From Carex sylvatica (lineage: Eukaryota; Streptophyta; Magnoliopsida; Poales; Cyperaceae), in NCBI GenBank assembly GCA_964058845.1, contig CAXKVR010000008.1:744001-808000 (forward strand): 64,000 nucleotides of DNA, written 5' to 3'. The notes under the pieces were generated by a model that had not been told where the DNA came from, did not search any database, and saw nothing but the letters and a program-made list of their open reading frames with translations. The position numbers were made by a program, and so were the translations under genes. Of the stretch, positions 1-11,044 are shown in pieces (within the stretch, counting starts at the first letter, position 1; each line of letters starts with the position of its first letter).

Positions 1-157
1 TCCTCCTGAATCAGGGAGTAGCGGAAGGAAAATGGACCCCACTAGTCGTATCTACCGCTAATATCCTTTTTTCGCCTCCATCAATATTCTCTTTCGTTTT
101 CCCGCCTCCATCGCACGAATCTCTCTTCCCTTCTTGGTGTGTACCGTTCTGAAGCAG
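1..157 (+). other. possible 5' UTR exon ending at a splice donor
   Basis: The stretch is pyrimidine-rich and ends in GAAGCAG followed by GTAAGTG, a near-consensus plant splice donor with the GT at 158-159. This would fit the leader exon of a plus-strand gene starting left of the window. No coding frame is recognisable, and the DNA to the right is a tandem array and a transposon relic, so the gene may be broken or its next exon may lie beyond this window's recognisable content. The call is an inference from one donor site. Confidence 0.25.
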
Positions 158-177
158 GTAAGTGCTTTAAAAAATTT

Positions 178-208
178 CCCTCCCCTCCCCTCCCCTCCCC
201 TCCCCCTC
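178..208. repeat. (CCCCT)n simple repeat
   Basis: About five copies of the CCCCT unit lie just behind the putative splice donor at 158. The complementary strand is G-rich. Confidence 0.9.
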
Positions 209-769
209 TACTTAAATTTCTCGAGCACAACCTAAAGGTTTTCAGGTACATTTGATATTTTTAGATAATTTGCAGAGATGCACATGAAAATACCCACGAA
301 ATTAAATTATTTTCCGGATAGAGATTTGAAACTTGAAAACTTATGGCTAATTTGCTAGTTATACTATATGCATGTAGATATGAAGAGATTAATAATTCTT
401 TATTTGACTCTACAATGACTTACTTTTTGTTAGTTTTGGACAATAATATTCACCTTCCTACTTTAATAAAGAATACGACGAGATGATTTAGCCAGCTCGA
501 CATAGTTTCTAACTATAAAAAGGTGTGTTACAATTGTAATATTTGAATTATATTATAGGATGATTATTTGAACATAATCTTTTATCTTGACATAGTTTTT
601 TGTCAAATTATTTTTTTTAATAGTTTTTTATTATTTTGTTAGTATATAACACGCTCCTGTTCGATTCAATACAACCGATTACGATTCCTGATATATATGT
701 ATAGTGTGGTCTCAGAATAGGCCCGTATGTCATTACATCCAAAAGAAAAACGTACAGCACCTCTGAACT
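209..769. other. AT-rich non-coding stretch
   Basis: No open frame, repeat family or RNA gene is recognised here. It leads into the tandem array. Confidence 0.6.
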
Positions 770-770
770 G

Positions 771-1905
771 GTTTGAACTATTCATCTACATAATTTTTCA
801 ATTTTTCTCAAATTCTTTGCCTACTTGAAATTTATCTCTGAACATTGGAAGGTGTACCCCGTGTATATTTCAGTCTTGAAGTCTCTCTTTTTTCGCCAGA
901 TAATTTGATAATCCATTTTGGTTTGAACTATTCCTATGCATGATTTTTCAATTCCTCTCTAGTTCTTTGCCTACTTGAAATTTATCTCTGGACATTGAAA
1001 GGTGTACCGTATTTCCAGCCTTGAAGTCTCCCTTTCTTCGCCAGATAATTTCCCAATCAATTCTGGTTTGAACTATTCCTATACATAATTTTTCAATTCC
1101 TCTCTAGTTCTTTGCCTACTTGAAATTTATCTATGGACATTGGAAGGTGTGCCGTATTCCCATCCTTGAAGTCTCCCTTTCTTCGCCAGATAATTTCCCA
1201 ATCAATTCTGGTTTGAACTATTCCTATACATGATTTTTCAATTACTCTCTAGTTCTTTGCCTACTTGAAATATATCTCTGGACATTGAAAGGTATACCGT
1301 ATTTCCAGCATTGAAGTCTCCCTTTCTTCGCCAGATAATTTCCCAAACAATTCTGGTTTGAACTATTCCTATACATGATTTTTCAATTCCTCTCTAGTTC
1401 TTTGCCTACTCGAAATTTATCTCTGGACATTGGAAGGTGTACCGTATTCCCAGCCTTGAAGCCTCCCTTTCTTCGTCAGATAATTTGTCTCCCTTTCTTC
1501 GCCAGATAATTTCCCAATCAATTCTGGTTTGAACTATTTATATACATGATTTTTCAATTCCTCTCTAGTTCTTTGCCTACTCGAAATTTATCTCTGGACA
1601 TTGGAAGATGTACCGTATTCTCAGCCTTGAAGTCTCCATTTCTTCGCCAGATAATTTTCCAATCAATTCTGGTTTGAACTATTTCTATACATGATTTTTC
1701 AATTCCTCTCTAGTTCTTTGCCTACTTGAAATTTATCTCTAGACATTAAAAGGTGTACCGTATTTCCAGTCTTAAAGTCTCCCTTTGTTCGCCAAATAAT
1801 TTTCCAATTAATTCTGATTTGAACTATTCCTATACATGATTTTTCAATTCCTCTCTAATTCTTTGCCTACTCGAAATTTATCTCTGTACATTGAAAGGTG
1901 TACAT
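771..1905. repeat. tandem array, about 8 copies of a 145-bp unit
   Basis: The landmark GTTTGAACTA (one copy ATTTGAACTA) recurs at about 771, 921, 1066, 1211, 1356, 1527, 1672 and 1817. The spacing is 150, then mostly 145 bases, with one 171-base step caused by an extra 26-base piece near 1485-1510. Each unit also holds TTCTTTGCCTACT, GGAAGGTGTACCGT and CTTCGCCAGATAATTT. The last copy is partial and stops at GGTGTAC near 1905. Copies are only slightly diverged. No reading frame stays open through them, so this looks like a small satellite-type expansion. It has no spacers of different sequence, so it is not CRISPR-like. Confidence 0.93.
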
Positions 1906-1919
1906 AAAGACAAATAACA

Positions 1920-2335
1920 GAACCATTTCTTTCAACGTTTTCCAAACTGCCAAGATATCTGAGGGGGCTCGCCAATCCACCTCTGTTGGCGGGTGCATGC
2001 GCACATGCAAGAGTTTACCAAGGTAATATTATCAGTATGGAAGAAGCAACTGGATATACCTAGTTTCCTTACCAGAATGACCGATTCCTTCAAAGCCATA
2101 GCTTCTAACCTATAGAGAGCAACATCCTCGCACCTTGACAGATTTGTACATCACCAACTGTTCCTTGTGCATCAGATAAATACCAATACCCCCATTCCAT
2201 CCATCTCCTCGTGACCCATCTAGGAGCAGTTATAGGTGTTTGGGTTTACTTCCATACGCCCAATCGTTTCTGCACCGTCAGATGGCCCAAAGAGAATTCG
2301 CATATACCAACCAGTGATCATCATCCACCTGAGAG
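1920..2335 (-). pseudogene. LINE-type RNase H domain relic
   Basis: On the minus strand several frames together read as the C-terminal part of plant LINE reverse transcriptases: LWAI, a stop, RCRNDWAYGSKP, then LLDGSRGDGWNGGIGIYL (DG of the RNase H core), then after a frame change YRLEAMALKE and RKLGISS with FFHTDNITLVNS. That is the usual RNase H order of a DGS/GGIG strand, an EAxAL helix and a TD motif. Stops and at least one frameshift make it a dead fragment. No poly(A) tail is visible because the tandem array begins right behind it. It is short (about 130 codons), with no reverse transcriptase part. Confidence 0.75.
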
Positions 2336-3205
2336 CCAACAGTTTGCAATACCTGTTTGAAACTTCCGGTTAGGGAATCTGTTCATGAACCAAGGGGGCC
2401 CACAAAATGAATTGTTCTTGAGAAATGGCAATAATGTGTCAAATGACTGACATATTCATATTCATGCCCACACAGCACATACTGGATGTTGAGAACCTGC
2501 TGTTAAATGTTGTTCTGAGGGGGTACAGCATTGTGCGTCAGTCTCCATGGTCAAGTTACTGATGATTTCTATAGCAACTTGGTCACAAGTCTTTCCTTAG
2601 AAGTATCGGATGTCTTAATTAAAAATATTGTAGCCAGCTAAGAACAGCAACACAAAATAGTAATTTATTTTGCATTTCTAAGACATTCTTACATTTTTTA
2701 GATTGAAAGAAAGACACTACCAAATAGTATCCCAAATTCTTTATATAAATTATTTTACTCCCTATAAGAAAAATTAGTACAAACAACTCTGATAGCACAA
2801 ATTACCGGGCATCATAATGACAAACAGATGATTAGGTATTCCTTATTTTACTTGTATTTTGTGGACTAAAAATTTACCTTTTCAAAAAATAAAAAAGAAG
2901 ACAATAGCTAGAATCTCGCAAAGATAAACAGTCTTAATTCTAAAAGAGGAAGGGGGGCTATGGAAATAAGAAGTTAGGAGATCATAAAGCAATATAAAAT
3001 TATCAAAACAATAAGAGAAGGCTAAAGAACTAGATTGACTTTTTATGTTATCTCTCTTTCTATCCTGTAAAAATTTTGGTGAGAGCTGCTCATACATCAG
3101 GAGAGGGACCAAAAAGTCAAAAAATATGGTGTCAGGGCATTATATCAATCACATTTTCGATTAAAAACCTACTAATTGCAAAAAGTCCTTTGTAGAAACC
3201 CTCTG
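2336..3205. other. 3' flank of the signal peptide peptidase gene
   Basis: No coding region is recognised. The part next to 3206 should hold the 3' UTR of the minus-strand gene; no polyadenylation site can be fixed with certainty. Confidence 0.5.
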
Positions 3206-6200
3206 TCAATCATCTTTCTTGCTTGGATCAGAGTCGGTCTCTTGCTTATCAGAAGTGCTTTCTTTTTCAGATGAAGTTTTTGATTCGTCAAACTCCAAAA
3301 GCTGTGGTTTTATCAGAAGAGAATCATTTTATTAACTCTTGTTCCTAATATGAGTGGTTCTTTATAATCATTGGTAAGCCCAGTTATGGACCAAATTACC
3401 AAGAGACGCTAGTTAGTGTTCAACAGCCTGCCTGCCTATACGGTTTTACCCAAATTTATGAATTTTAAAAAGTAACAAAAAAAGAAAGAAAAAGAAGCAA
3501 GAGAGGCAAACCGCTTTAACTTCACGATTCCATAAGCAGTGAGTTGCCACAAAGCCAAGAACACCTGGCACGATGTATAGCAGCGCCGGCTGACACAAAA
3601 CAAAGCAAAAGAATTAAAAACTAAAATTATATGTTAATGTGAAAATTGATATCCAATAACTTAAAGACTAATTCTGTATGCCTCTAACAAAACGTGAATA
3701 TGTCCATGATAGAAAGTACCAACAATTGCACCCCTCTTAAAAATATATCACGTTACCTTTGACACCTCATTAGGTATAGAGAAGTGACAGACAATATATG
3801 TTTAGGATTATCATTTTTTATTTTTAAAGGCACATAAGATATTATTATTTAGCTATTTTGCAGACATGCACATGGAAATTAACTGCGAGATTAAATTACC
3901 TGAGCAGCTTGAAACCAATTCATCACAACAATGGTCAGTACAAGACCCACAGTATAGCCCAAGAAAGCACTTCTGAAGTAGCGGTTTTCTTTTCCTCTTG
4001 ATACATCAAAACGCAATGCTAACGCCACAAAAATACCTGCAAAATAAACAGAAACTATCACTTCTACATGCCACAAGAGAAATCTGAAAAATATTCTTGC
4101 AAACCCAAGAATGGGACCCAAAAACAAATTATGAAAGAATGTAGTATAAGAAGATCATTCTAGTTAAGTATAACATGATAATAAAATTAACAACAAAATT
4201 ATGACACATTTCTCTCTTATCTAAGTCCTCCTTTACAGATTAATACATGCATGTATAAGCTATGTCATATCTTCACACCCAACTTATTTACAGTCCTGAC
4301 ATCCAAAGTCGAACTGAAAGCTCGATCAAAATTGAAACAAAAAGTTGTAGTGATGTATTCTGAATAATTTAACTAACACTTGTATTGGATATAAAACACT
4401 TTGAAAATCATTTAGTTATCTGAAGAAACTAATGAAAATGCAATGTTCAATATCGAGATCCTTACTTTTTTGACCAAGCGGTAATCAAATTTCATCAAAC
4501 TTGCTCATCAACATTTCTAAATAATAGAGACCAACAATTTTTTATTATGACAAAACTCTAACAAAGTGTGGAAATTTGATTCAAATAAATGGAGTGCAGA
4601 TATACATTCTATCTTATATGTAGAATACCAATAAATAGTTAACCTATTTTAGTAATAAAATTCATAAACTAATAGTGATGCTAGACTGTTTACTGTTCAC
4701 TTGTTTTTTTGTTAAATTTCTTCCACAAAAAGCAAAGACAATTAAAGACTGTTATTTATCATGTTTAAGACCTTGCTTATTTCAAGAAAGATATATAAAC
4801 ATACCCGGAATAACTATGTCACCAAGACCAAGCATAGAGAAGGGGCGTGTAGCATCTGAGGTTGGAAAGAGAAGCTGTGAAAAATAAAAATCAGCAATAA
4901 AGATAAACAACAGAAAATTGATTTTAGGAAAAAGGGTTAATGGGACAAAATGTACCTTGATTGGAGCATCGAAAGATTTAGCAACACTAACCATAACTGG
5001 GGTAAAAAAGACCCAGAATATGTCATAGAAGAACAGTCCAGCCTATCAAATGAAATCAAAGACATGGAGGCATTAAAACTAAATCAGAAGTGAAAGGAGG
5101 CTCTTATTTGTAAAATAAGTAGAGCTCCATAAAATTAGCACATGTGTTAATAAGATACCGAGAGAGATAAATGAAGATAATACTTGTGAAACATTTAAAG
5201 ATGGATATTCTGGCATAAATATCAACAATTGATATCACTTAACTTACTAGCAAAAAGCAAATATATAAATACATTTGAGAAGTAGAAACAAAGAATTACC
5301 AGGAGAATTGCACCAGTCTTAAATGAACCCAAGGATAGCATCTCAATTCCCTGAAAAAAAGAAAGAAAGATGCACAATTAGGTAATTAAAACAGAAACTA
5401 GCCAATATCAGTACAACAATAACTAAGATTACCATATGCCTTGACAGCAAGCACTACATTCTGTTAATTAACCTCACTAGTACAATTTAGACACACCACC
5501 AAAGCAGGAAAACAATCACTTAACAGTACCTTATTAATCAGTGGCGGATGCATATGTTGCATACGGGGGTAAATTGACCCCCATTCTTTTTCAAAATTTC
5601 TGTACTTATGCATGAATTTTTGTATAGTTTATAGTAAAATGCGATGGATACTGTAATATTGAGCCCCCATACACAGCATGAAATTTTATATGACTGACCC
5701 CCATAGCTTGATAGTTTGGCTCCGCCCCTGATATTAATATCCGGGAATGATCTGATGAACTTAAGAAGGAATGTGGTACCTGAATGCAGAAGGCAATCCC
5801 CAATATATTGTTGGCAAGCCAATGCTTTCTCAACGCATACCATACACAGAAGAATGTACCAGGTATCGCTGTCACTAACTGAGACTTGGTGAATTCCACC
5901 GAAAGCGCTACATTACAATAAACTATTATAAGAGACTTGCTTTACATCATCTGGCAGTTTTGTAAGTTAAGTCACTATAACCTACCTGATTACAAGTATA
6001 TTAAACACAAAGCTTTTGTAGAATGTGTTTCAAAAATAAATTGTACACGTAGTACACACAAAAGAGACTTACAACGAAATATAGGGGCCTGCAAAGTGAT
6101 TTGGTTCTCATTCCAGTCTTTGGGGAAGAAGCGCTTTAGGGAAGGCAACATTGTCGCGCTTATATAATAAATAGAAACAGAATTAATTCATTGTATAGAC

Positions 6201-7370
6201 TGATTCATCACAAATGCTAAAATCAAGGGTTTCTTCTCACATCACCCAGCATTTTCAATTTGATTTAGTTATTGCAAGTAGCACATGACAACTAGAAGTA
6301 TAATTATAGTAATACATCATTCAAATTGACAATTTTGCAGGTAACTCTGCTATACAAATGTCAATTTTTTGTTCAAATGAATAACGGACTAGTGCTATTC
6401 GCAAGTATGAGTAAAGTTGGGTGCTTCATGAATATAAGTACAAAATATTGGAAAATATTTTCCCTTAAAAAAGCAAAGAGAAAAGTGCTTACGAGAGAGC
6501 AACAATGCCGAGAACAAAGAAGTAGCATGTAAGAACTGCATTAACCAGATCTTTGGAGACGAACTTAAATAGGAGAAACAAAGAGAGAAGCATCGCACTT
6601 CCCACCAAAGGAAACCTCATTGCATGCTCATTTGACATAGTCTCCTGGTTGAGCATTATTTTTTAACCATTTAGTATTACAACATAAAGTTTACATACCT
6701 TGTAATTTTGGCTTGCAATCTCTCAAATTAAGCTGTTGAAACAACACTCATGTATGCTTCTTCCCTTGATCACTAAAACTAAGTATATCATATTTTGATC
6801 TGAAACATACTACTTCTGCCACTTGGTCCCAACAGATTAGTTCTCCAAAGATTCTACAAGAACAACTTAAACAAGTATTGAATAAAAATAACTCACTGCA
6901 GGTGGAGTGTCCTTGACAGAACGATAGCATCCGACATAAACAGTCAAGCATGCTGTCAATATTACATTCAAATTTGGATTCACCGGCATAAACATGGGAA
7001 GAACCATTAAACCTAAAAAGTAACAAAAGATACAATATAACAATTTTGAACAATTTAAATTCACCTTAAAATGCACTTAGAGAGAAATCAAAGTATAAAA
7101 GCCCACAGTAGTACTCAGTTGACCAATTCTGTATTTCATTTTTTATCTTTTCTCCATAGTTTAAGCATGGACACAAAATCAAAAGAGACCTAAATTAAGT
7201 ACAATTTAACGGATACAAACGCAATTATGAACTGAAAAGAGAGGAAGTGGTCGTAGAAGACCCAAGACTAATATTTTGATAAGCAATTTACCAGAAATTA
7301 AATCAAATAACAGTGATATGATATGCGTACCGAAAAGAGATAAGGTGGCAACTCTTTCAGATGTCTTCAT
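3206..7370 (-). CDS. SPP: signal peptide peptidase (presenilin-type aspartic protease)
   Basis: This is a GXGD-type intramembrane aspartic protease of the ER. The family cuts remnant signal peptides and other type II membrane segments within the bilayer. Eleven coding exons join in frame: 7331-7370, 6897-7012, 6493-6644, 6073-6158, 5780-5907, 5300-5350, 4956-5042, 4805-4874, 3900-4036, 3512-3589 and 3206-3301. Together they make 1041 bases or 346 residues, the usual plant SPP length. All introns are GT-AG. The catalytic YD (residues 197-198) lies in FFYDIFWVF, the second aspartate (239) in GLGD, and the PAL motif at 290-292. The product is hydrophobic with about nine membrane spans expected and an acidic, lysine-rich tail (KKDD end). 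The start is the ATG at 7370, giving MKTSERVATL, which aligns with plant SPP N-termini. No defect is seen. I am sure of the family. Confidence 0.96.
5539..5730. mobile_element. hAT-type MITE in an SPP intron
   Basis: The 192-bp insert has ends CAGTGGCGGA and GGCTCCGCCCCTG. These are imperfect inverted repeats of the CAGGGGCGGAGCC type common in plant hAT MITEs. The flanking octamers TTATTAAT (5531-5538) and ATATTAAT (5731-5738) match at 7 of 8 positions, as expected for a hAT target duplication. It sits between the SPP exons at 5300-5350 and 5780-5907. A relative lies at 30292-30499. Confidence 0.85.
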
Positions 7371-7391
7371 CTCTCCAAAGCTTTATAACCT

Positions 7392-7488
7392 CTACAAAAT
7401 TCACGGGTTAGTATCGAATGTAAGTGGCCTCTCAAGATCAAACTGAACCCATCTACTACGGATCGACGCGAGCAAGAGAGGATCTAAC
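7392..7488 (-). other. probable intron in the SPP 5' UTR
   Basis: On the minus strand a donor (CCGAAG|GTTAGA, GT at 7488-7487) and an acceptor (TTTTGTAG, ending at 7392) frame a 97-base intron about 20 bases upstream of the SPP start codon. Inferred from splice consensus only. Confidence 0.5.
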
Positions 7489-7670
7489 CTTCGGATAGAG
7501 AAGATCTGTCGCCAGAGATCGAGAGAAAGAGATGCGTTAGGGTTTGTATTTTGTGAGAGAGAGAGAAAGAGAGAAAGGAATGGGAGAGGAAGACGGGGAT
7601 GAATCTGTAAACCCGACAGGACTCGGAGGAGAATGAATGTTCACTCGATTCTCTGTTTCCTTTTCTGTGT

Positions 7671-7679
7671 TTTATATAT
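7671..7679 (-). promoter_or_regulatory. TATA box of the SPP gene
   Basis: Minus-strand CATATATAAAAC lies about 300 bases upstream of the SPP start codon, ahead of a purine/pyrimidine-rich leader (GA repeats near 7554-7580). A start site some 30 bases downstream, near 7640-7650, would give a leader containing the intron noted at 7392-7488. Confidence 0.5.
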
Positions 7680-7689
7680 GTAGTGAATG

Positions 7690-8870
7690 AAACTAAGAGC
7701 TTTGGTTTATTAAGAATCGTCGCTTTCGAATCAGACGGTACAAGATTCAAATTAGCCTCACCGATTGAGATGGTCGTGCGATCAAGATACCAGATTCAAA
7801 GGCACGGAGATCTCCAGTTTTTGTATAAAACGGAGATCTCGGAGTCGGAAAAACGAGAACTGGAGACCTCCATTTCCATATCGAAAACACAGAAGCTTTC
7901 TTTAGTTCTCTTCCGTTACTGACCTCCCTTCTCTCTCCATTTAGACACGGTCTGGGCCAGTCTACTGCAGGCAACAAAAATTCCGTACAGGCCAATTCAG
8001 TCCAGTCCAGTCCAGCCCAGTAAGCCCACTCCAGCTCAGTTCAGTCCACTCCAAGTTTAATGAATTAGTCATAATTTATGCATAATTTCAATTTAGGATC
8101 GAATAGTAATTTGGATAAAAGTTCGGTATTAAAATTGAATAAATAAAATTTGAGCGATCAAGACAAATAGAGAATCAAGTTGGGACTTCTGATAAAATGT
8201 TTTTGATATAGAATTAGTAACCTTCTGGATGTTGGATTACAAGACTGAAAATTTATATGTATTAGTATAATTGTATTACTTTTTGCGGAATAACAAGCAT
8301 AAACTAGGATTTTTATTTTTTTTTATTTTTGCATCTGTCTGTCTTCTTAAATAAATAAAAAAATGTATAAATATTCAAACCTGTGCGCGCATGGTGCATC
8401 TGCAACAATATGATTTATGAGCCTTAAATCAATGAAATTATGGGGGTATAAATGAATGTGATATGTGAGAATTTAAAAAAAAATATAAATCGTATATAAA
8501 TAAATAATATCTGATCCGTCCACAATTCTAACTTTTGCACTCCCCTCTAATTTGATTATTCAATATATATAACTAAAAAAAAAATAGATTTTAGAGATGA
8601 CTAAGCACTCTCAAGCTATACATAGATCAACCCCTATCTGACAATTACAACTGAACCAGAAATCAAGTCCCAAATTTAGTGTGTTAGTCAAGATAAAAAT
8701 TGTGAGAATTTTTAAAAGATATAACAATAACGAGTTATTTGGATGTTGAAACTATCAAAGCGATCAATATTAAATGTGCATTAGAGAAAAAAAAAAACTT
8801 TTAATCTTTTCCGAAGAATATTTTTGTAAAGATTTTAACAATACAGTTTTGACTCTATGCAGCGATCGAT
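7690..8870. other. intergenic DNA with a CAGTC-type repeat
   Basis: No gene is recognised. 7987-8052 repeats CCAGT/TCAGT words (for example GTCCAGTCCAGTCCAGCC). The rest is AT-rich, with poly(A) and poly(T) runs. Confidence 0.6.
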
Positions 8871-10390
8871 GTATTTTTTTTTTTTTTTTTTGATAAAAGT
8901 GGTATTCTCATCAATTTCATTACGAAACGAAAGAATTCATACAACAACTTCTTAAAATAAAAATGCTATCACAAAGCAATATAACAGTACCAAAATAACA
9001 TCTAATAACATAGGCTAAAAAGTATACTAGCATGACATGAAATAGGAAGACTAAATAGAATCAGAAATGACTATAACATTAGACGATGAGGCACTAGCTG
9101 ATGAAACAGAAATAATAGACAGAAGGTCAGCAGCACGATCAATAGCATCAGAAACTGCTCGGTCACTCAAATAATCAGCTAGGTCCAACCCGTCTAAACC
9201 AATACCAGAGTCCTCATCGAAATTCGGCACGGAGCTGTCCTGATCCTGTGCATTCGTATCGGATAATACTATCAGATGGCCTATCTGAGGCAAAGAATAA
9301 ACATCAAAATGCATAACCAAAGACAACTTAAAATAAGAATTATATAATCGTGGCTTATACCAAAAAGAAGTAAAATCAATAATAGAAGCAGCTACAGACC
9401 TAATAGAAAGTATAGGAGAATTTTGAAAACAAATCTTATTTCGTGTTAACCAAACAATCCAAAGAGTTGCAGCCCTAATCAATTCCACTAATAGTGAATC
9501 ATCTAATGGAATCCAATAATCAAAATACCAAAGATCAGAAACTACGTTACAATTAAAAAGAAGGTTGTTGTGGTTACCAATCCAAGTTCATAAAGAAAAA
9601 ATAAAATGACAAGTAACAAAGAGGTGATCGACAGTTTCTTGGGCACCACAGAAAACACAATCAACACTTTTATGCCAACCTCGTGATTGTAAATTGCATT
9701 TAGTAAGTATTTTATCTTACCTAAGTAACCAAACGAAAACCTTAATCTTAAGTCGAATCTTGACCTTCTAAAGAGTAATGTAAATATTAGTTGGAACACC
9801 TCTAAAGAACAACTATTTATAAAGAGAATGTACAGTAAAAAGACTAGATGAATTCCATCACCATAATATTCTGTCAGGACATGGTGAGACTAATGAATAA
9901 GAAGAGAAAAGCCCTAAAAATTATAACAATTCAGAAAATATAATACCAGTTAATTGCCTATTTAGTTGAAGTGATAAGGGAAAATTAGTAAATTGGCTAC
10001 AGTAATATGAGGAATAGAAATTATTCTAAAAAGATTAGGAAAAGCACAGTATAAAGCACAATTGTCATCACCATGTCATCTATCAAACCAAAAAGAAGTA
10101 TTGAAACCATCGCCTACAATTCTGTTAATATCCATATTAAAAATTTGATTAAGATCTAAAATACTAGACCAAAAATATGAAAAGCAATTATAATCTAAAC
10201 CATAGAAGTCATATTTGACAATAAGAATTGATTTTTACTTTCTTTCAATAGATGGGTCTTTAAATCGAAACCACCATTTAACTAAGACTAAAATATTCAT
10301 ATAATTAAGGTTTAAAACACCTAAGTCCTCATGATTTTTAGACAAACAGTGATGTATGAAGTCAAAACTGCTTGTTAAAATATTTACCCA
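8871..10390 (-). pseudogene. 5'-truncated LINE (L1-clade) retrotransposon relic
   Basis: The minus strand carries the 3' end of a LINE ORF2 in broken frames. From upstream to downstream it reads SKNHEDLGVLNLNYMNILVL and KWWFRF (near 10240-10345), VGDGFNTSFWFDRWHGDD (about 10060-10120), then the zinc-finger reverse-transcriptase module SRGWHKSVDCVFCGAQETVD with HLFVTCHF (about 9600-9690), and ELIRAATLWIVWLTRNKICF (about 9420-9490). It closes in a run of about 20 T on the plus strand (8873-8892), which is the element's poly(A) tail. Reverse transcriptase and endonuclease parts are missing. Several stops and frameshifts are present. I found no clear target duplication. Confidence 0.85.
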
Positions 10391-10426
10391 GTATCTGTCG
10401 TTCGTTCACTTGGTTGCATCAATCTA

Positions 10427-10603
10427 ATGACGAAAAGCGAGGTTGAGCAACAAAAAGAAGAAGCCCCACTTGCTGTTTCATCTCTCAGCTCTGATCAATC
10501 AGACGATGTTATCATGGATCTGTGCATGAACCTGATCGATTGTTTAGCCAAGCGGAAAAAAGATGGAGATTCTTTTCCTGTGGTTTACATTCCAGTACTG
10601 TAG
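10427..10603 (+). CDS. small ORF, unknown (58 aa)
   Basis: An ATG-started frame encodes 58 residues beginning MTKSEVEQQKEEAPLAVSS and ending FPVVYIPVL. It is acidic and lysine-rich at the start, with no signal peptide and no motif I recognise. Its codon use is less AT-biased than its surroundings, which is the only hint of coding. It lies between a LINE relic and the isopentenyltransferase promoter. It could be a broken exon of a lost gene, a short real gene, or chance. Confidence 0.25.
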   Translation: MTKSEVEQQKEEAPLAVSSLSSDQSDDVIMDLCMNLIDCLAKRKKDGDSFPVVYIPVL

Positions 10604-10930
10604 CGATCTACTCACCTGTTTAATCCACACTTCTCTATTATTGTCTTTGAATTGAAGTAATTCTGGTATTCACAAAAAATAATCTTTCAGTTAATACCAT
10701 CGGATATGCCTTAAGACCCGTACATATTAAATCAACACTAATATTAAGAAGCGTCTGAATTATAAACTATTGACTCCGTTTAAAATCAGACAGCCAAGAT
10801 GCGTTAACTCAAAAGATGCTCTTTTTGAGTTAATGCAGACGATACGGACTATATATAATTTATATCCTAGTGTGTTATATTTGTGAATATTTTAGTCATT
10901 AGAAATCCCTACTTTAACCTCCAGAAGCAG

Positions 10931-10940
10931 TATATATACA
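10931..10940 (+). promoter_or_regulatory. TATA box candidate of the isopentenyltransferase gene
   Basis: TATATATACA lies 105-114 bases upstream of the start codon, in a region (10604-11044) that is otherwise non-coding. A second TA-rich run sits near 10998-11014. The first would leave a leader of about 75 bases. Which one is used cannot be decided from sequence. Confidence 0.4.
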
Positions 10941-11044
10941 TCCAATTCTCCTATACACTTTAGTCAAGAGAAGAGGAAGAAGACTAGATTCCATATATAT
11001 ACACATATATATTACAACACAAGGCCACTTATAGCCTCTTTGAC

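Noticed and set aside
771..1905. Regularly spaced repeats as a possible CRISPR array
   Set aside because: The repeats are head-to-tail without unique spacers, the unit is 145 bp and the DNA is plant nuclear.
9542..9799. Hydrophobic open frame on the minus strand, looking like a membrane protein
   Set aside because: The neighbouring frame gives the LINE zinc-finger module (CVFCG ... HLFVTCHF) over the same bases, so this frame is a by-product.
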